From: Coptis chinensis
Taxonomy: Eukaryota > Streptophyta > Magnoliopsida > Ranunculales > Ranunculaceae
DNA: 64,000 nucleotides
Direction of reading: 5' to 3'
Assembly (NCBI GenBank): GCA_015680905.1
Contig: CM027378.1
Coordinates: forward strand, 45,573,501-45,637,500
Below, in pieces: positions 57,224-64,000 of this stretch. Below the pieces are notes generated by a model. It saw only the letters and a program-made list of their open reading frames with translations. It did not search any database and was not told the origin of the DNA. A program made the position numbers and the translations under genes. The stretch's first letter is position 1, and each line of letters opens with the position of its first letter.

Positions 57224-57434
57224 TGTCTGAAGTTCTCGCATAACGGGACAATTGAGGTGATCAGAGGGGATCAGGTGGCTGTCAAAGCATGTTACGCGCT
57301 GGCGACGAAGCATTCCCCACTCCCTTTTGAACTAATGGAGGCGAGGCGACCCGCCAAATAGCAATTACAGCTGGATCCACCTCTCCCGGACCTAGTCCTA
57401 CGAGAGAGGGAGGATCCCCCCCTCACTGGAGCCA

Positions 57435-58990
57435 TTAAAGGAAGTGGAAATTGTAGGTGGTAGCTCGCCAAAAACCACTTTCATCGGCACCTTGTTGAGT
57501 TTTGAAGAGCGCCAAACTTTGATACAGTTCCTCCGAGAGCACAGAGATGTGTTTGCTTTGCTCATTCGAAGAAATGCCAGGAATTAACCCCCACATGGCA
57601 TGCCACCAGCTCAATGTCCGCAGTGATGCAGTAGTAGTCAAGCAGAAGCCGAGAAGGATAGGTGTTGACAGATCCAACGCGGTAAAAGCTGAAGTTGAAA
57701 AACTAAAGGCAGCTAATTTTGTCAGAGAAATCAATTTCCCTACCTAGATTTCTAATATTGTTCCTGTAAGAAAGAAGAATGGGTCATGGAGAATCTGTAT
57801 TGACTTCACGGATCTGAACCGTGCATGTATGAAAGACAGCTACCCTCTGCCACAAATTGACAAGTTGGTGGATGCGACGGCTGGACATGAACTATTATCC
57901 TTCACAGATGGGTTGTCAGGTTACAACCAGATCCCCTTACATGAGGAAGACCACAAGCATGCCAGTTTCACAACCGAGGATGGTCTGTACTGCTATCAGG
58001 TTATGCCATTCAGATTGAAAAATGCAGGAGCCACATACTAGCGTTTGGTAAACAAGATGTTTGAAAGATTAATAGGCGACATTGTGGAGGTGTATGTAGA
58101 CGATCTCCTAATCAAGAGTCTGAAACGGGGAGATTATCTCTCCCACTTAAAATGTACATTTGATGTTCTTCGAGAATATCGCATGAAGCTTAACCCTGTG
58201 AAATATGCTTTCGCTATATCATTAGGAAAGTTTTTAAGGTACCTAGTTACTAAGAGAGGGATTGAGGCGAATCCAGATCAGATCCAAGCGCTCATAGAAA
58301 TACCCTCACCTAAAAACATGAAAAAGATTTAAAAAGTTACAGGCAAGTTAGCAGCTCTGAACAGGTTCATCTCCAAGAGTTCAGATAAGTGCAAACTCCT
58401 CTTTCAGTTACTGCGAAAGAACACCTCCTTCGCATGGACGAAAGAGTGTCAAAAGGCGTTTGATCAACTCAAAACATACCTGGGGGCACCACCAATCCTT
58501 TCAAAGCCTGTTGAGGGAGAAGTCCTGGGTCTTTATCTCTGTTCATCTAGCTACGACATCAGTTATGTACTGATATGCGTGGATGAAAAGAAGGTTGAAA
58601 AATCTGTCTATTTCTTGAGCCGGACGCTCCTACCAGCAGAAACAAGGTACCCTAAACTCGAAAGAGTCGCTTTAGCACTTGTTTTTGCCGCAGAGAAATT
58701 ATGACCGTACTTCCAGTCCCACACCATCAGAGTGATCACAGAGTACCAATTGCGATCAGTTCTGGAACAATCGAACAGGTCAAGAAGGCTTGCTAAATGG
58801 TTTGTGCAACTATTAGAATATGATATTATTTACGTCCCCAAAATCTCAGAGAAGGGTCAGGCACTAGTAGAATTCTTGGGAGATTTCCCAATAACCTACA
58901 TGGGGTACGATTCAACCACCCCCAATTCCGATGATGGCATCCTGCCTGAATCTCCAAACTCCTATCCAGACCCATGGAAGTCGAGCTCCT
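57435..58990 (+). pseudogene. Reverse transcriptase and RNase H domains
   Basis: Pieces in one frame are separated by TAG/TAA/TGA stops (57746, 58039, 58330, 58702): an N-terminal MPGINPHMACHQLNV block, FVREINFPT, RKKNGSWRICIDFTDLNRAC, SYPLPQIDKLVDATAGHELL, SFTDGLSGYNQIPLHEED, the catalytic YVDDLLIKS (~58096), and an RNase H-like region to FLGDFP. Catalytic residues of RT appear intact, but several stops prevent translation. Confidence 0.85.
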
Positions 58991-59400
58991 GATGGCGGCT
59001 GTTTGTGGATGGATCTTCAAATGATAGAGGTGCAAGAGTTGGAGCTGTGTTAGTTACTCCTGACAATATGCAGCTGGAGAAATCCATCTGATTAGGTTGG
59101 AACGCCTCTAACAATGAGGCAGAGTATGATGTAACACTTGCTGGCCTCATAATGGCCCTCGACCTGGGCCTAACACACCTCACAGTTTTTAGTGACTTAC
59201 AGCTGGTTGTGTTCCAAGTTGATGGAGGGTATAAGGACAGAGACGAACGAATGGCCAAATACCTGGAACTGTTAAGGGGTCTTTAAGGAAAGTTCGAGAA
59301 CATTCAGTTTTATCAGTTGCCTCGATCCGAAAATCGACACGTAGATGCTTCGGCAAATGCCTTGATGTTGGTCAACAATGAGTCACGTTCCATCCCTATA
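58990..59400 (+). pseudogene. Second (archaeal-type) RNase H domain
   Basis: WRLFVDGSSNDRGARVGAVL, NNEAEYDVTLAGLIMALDLG, TVFSDLQLVVFQVDGGYKD and LPRSENRHVDASANAL carry the D-E-D pattern of the extra RNase H characteristic of Tat retrotransposons. The SDSQ block reads SDLQ. Stops occur at 59089 and 59284. Confidence 0.8.
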
Positions 59401-60680
59401 CATTTCCAGGAGAAATCTAGCATTCAGATCCCAGTTACAACAGTCATTGTTCCAACCATTACTCCAAGTTGGATGGATCCATATAAGTCCTACCTCAAAG
59501 ACGGAACACTCCCTGAGGATAAGAATGTAGCAAGGCGTCTGCTTGCAAAGATACAAAGATTCACCCTCGTTGAAGACGATCTATACAAGAAGTCCTTTCT
59601 GGGACCTCATCTCAGATGTCTCTCCCCACACCTCGCTAAACAGGTTATTCGAGAAGTTCATGAAGGAATTTGTGGCAACCATGCTAGGGGTAGAACACTA
59701 GCTCTCAAGATCCTAAGGCAAGGGTACTTTTGGCCTTATATGCAAAATGATGCACAGGTTTTTGCCCGCAAATGTGAAAAATGTCAATGATATGCTCCCC
59801 TAATCCATGCTCCAGCAACAGAATTGCACCCATTGGCCAGTTCATGGCCATTTGCACAGTGGGGAACTGACATCGTAGGACCTTTACCACCTGCTCCTGG
59901 CAATGTCCGATTCCTACTAGTTGCGACGGATTACTTCACCAAGTGGATAGAAGCAATTCCCCTTATCTTCATTCGAGAACATGACATCAGAAAGTTCATT
60001 TGGAACAACATTGTCTGCAGGTTTGGCATACCCAAAGTTATCATCTCAGATTATGGGCAACAGTTCGCTGGAGGATTGGTCACTGAACTCTGTGAGGAGT
60101 TTCACATTACCCATCTGTTCTCAACTCTAAGGTGCACACAAGGCAATGGCCAGGTTGAAGCCTCTAACAGGGTCATCTTGGATAACATGAAGCGTAAATT
60201 AGACAATGCAAAAGGTTTATGGGTTAAGAAACTACTTAAGGTCCTATGGGCATACCGAAATACACCCAGACAGTCAACTAGTGAATCACCATTTTCACTG
60301 ACCTATGGAACGGAGGCTGTTATACCTCCAAAACTGGTAGCTCCCACTCAAAAGTCAGATGTTGTACACACTCTAGATAATGAGGAGTTGTTATGTAGCG
60401 AAACCTAGATGAAAAACGAGAAGGTGCCGCACTTCGCTTAGCTGCTAACCAGCAGATTCTGAAGAGATCATACAATAAGAGTCTGGACTCGATCTTTCAA
60501 ATCTGGAGATCTAATTTTGAGCGATATCCCAGAGCCCAACGACAAGCTTGGGCCCAATTGGGAAGGACCATACATCATCGACAAGGTTGGTCAAATGGGT
60601 TTTTATTATCTCCGCACTGTTGAAGGAGACGTTCTTGTCAAACCATGGAACACGCACCTTCACAAGTACTATCAGTAAAT
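59401..60680 (+). pseudogene. Integrase: HHCC, catalytic core and GPY/F module
   Basis: The zinc-binding module is REVHEGICGNHARGR, then YFWPYMQNDAQ and CEKCQ (59650-59790). The core runs from WGTDIVGPLPPAPGN (~59861) through ISDYGQQFAGG (~60043) and GNGQVEASNRVILDN (~60144), giving the D, D, E residues. The C-terminal GPY/F module is LGPNWEGPYIIDKV with WNTHLHKYYQ (60552-60678). Stops lie at 59788-59790 and 60406-60408, and the final module is in another frame. Confidence 0.85.
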
Positions 60681-61359
60681 TATTATTCTATACTTTTCTA
60701 TGCATTGTTCACTCCTCTCAAATTCATCAATAAAGTGCTCCACATTGCCATCGAATTTATTCCTTGCATTAGTTCTTTATTTATGATCCACAATGGACTT
60801 AGCCTTTAGGGAATCATAAAAGATCAAACCCTTTTCTTTTTCGAATACAAGGAGAATGATTAAAAATTTCCTAATCCATAGTGAACTGAAAAATTTTATG
60901 GGGCTCCACGAGTAAAAAGGCCCTCTTTTGGTATCTTTGTACAATCTTGTCTAAGTGAAAAGACAAAAGGATACATATTTTTTTACTTGTTTTGTTCCTA
61001 TTTTTATTTTAACCCAAACAGGTTTTGGGGCGTAATCCCAATGATGTAATTAAATTAGTACCAGACGAGAACTCCCTCCTGTTTAGAATTAAGCATCGAC
61101 CATAGACATAGAATTAGTACCGTGATCCTTTTTTCTTTTTCAATTATACATTGATCAATATTCCTATCCTACCGGATCACAAATGGATTCTGAATGTCAT
61201 CGATACTTTCGATTCGGTTTGTGAGAAAGAGAGTAAAAGATATAATTCTTTTATGAATCATTCGAAATTAGAAAGGAAACAAGGGGTTGTTAAACATTAG
61301 ATTCTTAAACAGATTTAATTTAAATAGAACAATCCTTATTCGATAAAATTGACTGACTC

Positions 61360-61429
61360 TGGGGGCGGAAGGATTGAACCTCCGAAGTCGCAGGACCAAA
61401 ACCCGTTGCCTTACCGCTTGCCCGCCCCA
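61360..61429 (-). pseudogene. trnQ-UUG: trnQ-UUG (plastid-derived), degenerate
   Basis: On the minus strand it reads TGGGGCGGGCAAGCGGTAAG, then GCAACGGGTTTTGGTCCTGC with a UUG anticodon, then GGAGGTTCAATCCTTCCGCC ending CCCA. It has lost two bases relative to the 72-nt plastid tRNA, one in the D-arm side and one in the T-loop (TTCAAT for TTCGAAT). Confidence 0.85.
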
Positions 61430-61754
61430 TTTATATTTCTATTCAACACTAATAAACACTAATATAGGTATTGGCTGTTTGTCAATTCCCTACCAAATAT
61501 CTATGGAATCCATTCGATTGTTGCAACGATTTGACACGTGTAGTTGTAAAATTAAACTTAATTTATTGATCATTACATATAATTCAATTAAGATATTGTA
61601 TGAAAGTATGATTCCTTCTATTTTGTTTGAGAATTGAAGGATTTTTTATTGGGTTAGTCAAAGAAAAAGAAGAATTTTTTTGCCTTTTTTCATTTTTAGC
61701 TTATATCGAAAACTCAATCAAAATACAATTATCTCCAAGAATGAAATATTTGTT

Positions 61755-61940
61755 ATGCTTAATATTTTTTGTTTGATTTGTATCTATCTTAATTCTATAC
61801 TTTATTCGAAAGTAATTTTTCTTTTGCCAAATTGCCCGAGGCTTACACTTTTTTCAATCCAATCATAGATGTTATGCCAGTCATACCTCTGTTCTTTTTC
61901 TCTTAGCCTTTGTTTGGCAAGTGCTGTAAGTTTTCGATGA
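61755..61940 (+). pseudogene. psbK: psbK (plastid-derived), frameshifted
   Basis: The reading frame starts [18 protein letters not shown], then shifts. The rest of photosystem II protein K is found in other frames (KLPE-like region, [14 protein letters not shown] and TGA at 61938-61940). Confidence 0.88.
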
Positions 61941-62220
61941 GATCTTTAATACTGTCTTACAAACATTTATGATTTATAAAAAAAAAAAAAAAAGATTCTA
62001 ACAATAAATTGATAAGATCGGACAAGTCTTACACCAATTTAAACAAGGAAATTCTTGGATAAGCCATTCTGGATCACCCCATTTCCTCATTCTGACCTTC
62101 TACTTCCAAGGAACAAGGACCCTATATAGGGTCCCCACAATAACTCATTGTGCTATGAAAGATAATTTTCATACCGAAAGAGTCTTTTTACAATTTCTGA
62201 AAATTCCTTTCTTTTCTAGA

Positions 62221-62230
62221 AACCTCTTCT

Positions 62231-62268
<38 letters not shown>
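62221..62268. repeat. Poly-T tract in the psbK-psbI spacer
   Basis: A run of about 38-40 T's (CTTCTTCTTTTTT...). Homopolymers occur in this plastid spacer, but this one is unusually long. Confidence 0.8.
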
Positions 62269-62359
62269 CTTGGTTTGGTGTAAAATGGAATATGCGGTAT
62301 AAAAATGGATAATCTATTCCCTTTTTTACCAAAAATGATCTTATCTTGGAGATTTTGTA

Positions 62360-62469
62360 ATGCTTACTCTCAAACTCTTCGTTTACACGATGGTGATATT
62401 CTTTGTTTCTCTCTTCATCTTCGATTCCTATCTAATGATACGGGACGTAATCCCGGGCGTGAGGAATAA
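62360..62469 (+). pseudogene. psbI: psbI (plastid-derived), frameshifted
   Basis: MLTLKLFVYTMVIFFVSLFI F is followed by a one-base deletion that changes the frame (TTCGATTCC for TTCGGATTCC). The expected SNDPGRNPGREE tail is replaced, and the final TAA of the original frame lies at 62467-62469. Its length is 110 instead of 111 nt. Confidence 0.9.
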
Positions 62470-62611
62470 AAAAATAAGGGATTTTTCGTTGCTTGATTTC
62501 TGAATTTTCTTATTATTTTATCTATTATGGATATTTAACTACGATAAAGGTAAAATAAAGTTCTCGAGATTTCTTTAGAATTTGAAATAAAATATCAAGT
62601 CATCGATGAAA

Positions 62612-62699
62612 CGAAAGAGAGGATTCAAACCCTGCATTTAATAACTTCGCATACAACGGATTAGCAATCCGATGCTTTAGTCCACTCAGCCATCTCTCC
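62612..62699 (-). pseudogene. trnS-GCU: trnS-GCU (plastid-derived), mutated
   Basis: On the minus strand GGAGAGATGGCTGAGTGGAC leads to TAAAGCATCGGATTGCTAAT (anticodon GCU), a variable arm with changes, and AGGGTTTGAATCCTCTCTTTC. It is 88 nt long as expected, with T-arm substitutions (TTTGAATCCTC for TTCGAATCCCT). Confidence 0.88.
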
Positions 62700-63283
62700 C
62701 AATTGAACAAAGGATAATTACTATGTTACGTTATACATGAAGTAAAGAAAAAGTCTTTCTTTATTCTATAGATCTGAGATACAAATTTTATCCGTTTTTC
62801 AGCAATTTAATTCAATTACATTTAGATAACGGGAATACCCACAATAGAAAAAAAAAAAAAAAAAAAGTAAAAATAAATGAAGGTAAAGAATACCTCTTTG
62901 ATTTCGCATTTAAAGCTTCTTTTATTCCCCTGCACAATCGGTCAAGACGGTCGATTACCTAGCCGGGCCGTTTATTGTTTTGTTACAATAAATCATACAT
63001 GAAATAATTTATCTGACTTTGAAAACAAAAATACATTGAATCAACAACCACAAATTTTTTTTATGTTCTTACTTCAGTGGTTCTTTCGGGCTGCACCTGT
63101 CACTAAACAACTCACCCAAGCAAGATAGAACTCGTTATTTCAATAGGCTTTCATTTGCCTATCCCCCACACCATAAAACGCGTCAACATTTGAATTTCAT
63201 TATTTTGTTCCAATCCTATCTTGATTACGTATGATGCTCTTGTTCGACAAATGACCCACTCATATACAATAATTACATTGTAG

Positions 63284-63306
63284 CGGGTATAGTTTAGTGG
63301 TAAAAG
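63284..63306 (+). pseudogene. trnG-UCC: trnG-UCC exon 1 (plastid-derived)
   Basis: GCGGGTATAGTTTAGTGGTA then AAA matches exon 1 of the intron-containing plastid tRNA-Gly. A GTGTGATTCG group II intron start follows directly. Exon 2 would lie beyond the window. Confidence 0.88.
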
Positions 63307-64000
63307 TGTGATTCGTTCTATTAACAACTTAAATAGTTAAGGGGTCTTTCGGTTTTATTCATATTCTGATTAAAAACTTTATTTCTTAGAAAGGATTTAA
63401 TCCTTTACCTCTCAATAAACAATTTGAGGAAGAATATACATTCTCGTGATTTATATCCAAGGTTCAATTATAAATTGAAAAAATTGGATTATGGAATTGC
63501 GAAGCATAATTTTTTTGAGTTGGATAAAGACTTCCAATTGAATGAGTATGAGTAAAGAATCCATGGAGGGAGATACAAAAGTATTTTTCTAATCGTAACT
63601 AGATCTTCAATTTTTTTTTTTTTTTTTTTGATTGAAGCGGAATAGCTATTAAAATTAAATGATGGCTTTGGTTTACTAAAGCCATCGATATATTGTTTTA
63701 GCTCGGGAAAACACAATTATTTTCCTCGGGGATTCGCGCGCAAGTAGAAATAAAGAACGAAGTAACTAGAAGGATTTTTAAAAATTCCACTCTTCTAGAA
63801 GGATCATCTAAAAAGCGAGTTGGTTGGGTGCATTCAGACAGAAAAGCTGACATAGATGTTATGGATCTAATTTTTTTCTTTTACTTTATTTATTTTATTG
63901 CGTTTACGACTTAAATCTGGGAATCCATCCATCTTCCATAAAGGAGCCGAATGAAACCAAAGTTTCATGTTCGGTTTTGAATTAGAGACGTTCCAATTTG
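63307..64000 (+). other. trnG-UCC group II intron (plastid-derived), incomplete
   Basis: The intron starts GTGTGATTCGTTC. The final bases of the window (GAGCCGAATGAAACCAAAGT, TTCATGTTCGGTTTTGAATT) are the domain V/VI-like hairpin region that precedes exon 2. A T/A run at ~63611-63629 interrupts it. Confidence 0.75.

Larger units (their letters stand above)
54198..61090 (+). mobile_element. Tat-lineage Ty3/gypsy retrotransposon, decayed, right LTR not in window
   Basis: The left LTR is taken as ~54198-54850 (left edge uncertain), with a TATATAAA promoter at 54651-54658. PBS TGGCGCTGTCTGTGGGGA is at 54856-54873. The order is gag, protease, RT-RNase H, a second RNase H of archaeal type, integrase with HHCC, DDE and GPY/F modules. 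That order, with the extra RNase H and this PBS, identifies the Tat lineage. After the integrase, a GGGGCTCCACGAGTAAAAAGG-like segment (60900) is the usual 3' internal region; no polypurine tract plus LTR follows. Instead plastid DNA begins at ~61.1 kb, so the plastid segment was probably inserted into, or replaced, the element's end. Confidence 0.85.
61100..64000 (+). other. Plastid DNA insert (NUPT): rps16-trnQ spacer through trnG intron
   Basis: Gene order and orientation (trnQ-UUG on minus, psbK and psbI on plus, trnS-GCU on minus, trnG-UCC exon 1 on plus) are exactly those of land-plant chloroplast genomes. Spacer sequences also match in style (for example CTGCACCTGTCACTAAACAA between trnS and trnG). 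Every gene carries indels, so this is not a working plastid genome or simple contamination but an old nuclear copy. It runs off the right edge. The left edge at ~61.1 kb is estimated, since I can be sure of plastid identity only from ~61360. Confidence 0.9.

Noticed and set aside
61100..64000. True chloroplast genome sequence or assembly contamination
   Set aside because: psbK, psbI, trnQ and trnS all carry disabling changes, which a plastome would not tolerate.

Overview
This is a stretch of plant nuclear genome, most likely from a eudicot. The base composition is AT-rich. The genes are split by GT-AG introns, and the single-copy genes match plant families (ECHIDNA, HS1). Almost everything else is transposable-element sequence or organelle DNA. 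I could not identify the species.

Layout. 1-600: short repeats. 610-6528: complete Mutator-like element (MULE-1) with ~340-bp terminal inverted repeats and a perfect 9-bp target-site duplication. It carries a broken transposase and a broken GRF zinc-finger gene. 6.5-11.8 kb: remnant of a Tat-like LTR retrotransposon lying on the minus strand (LTR, PBS and gag start at its right end) with an intact-looking three-exon gene running antisense to it. 11.8-16 kb: AT-rich DNA with decayed, intron-containing fragments of host genes (TOUGH/GPATCH1 first exon, topoisomerase I, unidentified exons). 16.0-21.8 kb: two ~0.9-kb inverted arms, each holding the same promoter and first exon, around DNA that includes a probable mitochondrial insert and a MITE. 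23.2-24.2 kb: terminal exon of a TRAPPC4-like gene with a premature stop, and an RNase H fragment.

25.9-39.8 kb is the only part with recognisable working host genes, both on the minus strand: HS1-like (two exons, 109 aa) and ECHIDNA/TVP23 (six exons, 183 aa). The last ECHIDNA intron is ~11 kb. It contains a hAT-like MITE and a plus-strand LINE into which a second LINE inserted in opposite orientation, with a 9-bp duplication.

40.1-43.1 kb, just upstream of ECHIDNA, is the most unusual object: a 3.0-kb element with two ~300-bp LTRs, a Met-tRNA-type PBS and a polypurine tract. Its interior is mostly fused intronless fragments of unrelated host genes: gamma-tubulin complex protein 3, NOP56, an unidentified piece and the succinyl-CoA ligase beta subunit.

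44.5-52.0 kb: a second, unrelated MULE transposase gene with duplicated exons. It has been hit by a 489-bp MITE (10-bp duplication) and by a 1,256-bp solo LTR (5-bp duplication). Removing each insertion with one duplication copy restores the transposase reading frame. 52-54 kb: repeats and two small unrecognised ORFs. 54.2-61 kb: decayed Tat-lineage Ty3/gypsy element (gag, protease, RT-RNase H, second archaeal-type RNase H, integrase) with no right LTR in the window. ~61.1-64.0 kb: a degenerate plastid segment (trnQ-psbK-psbI-trnS-trnG) that runs off the right edge.

Overall the window records many rounds of nested insertion, with target-site duplications allowing relative ordering of several events.
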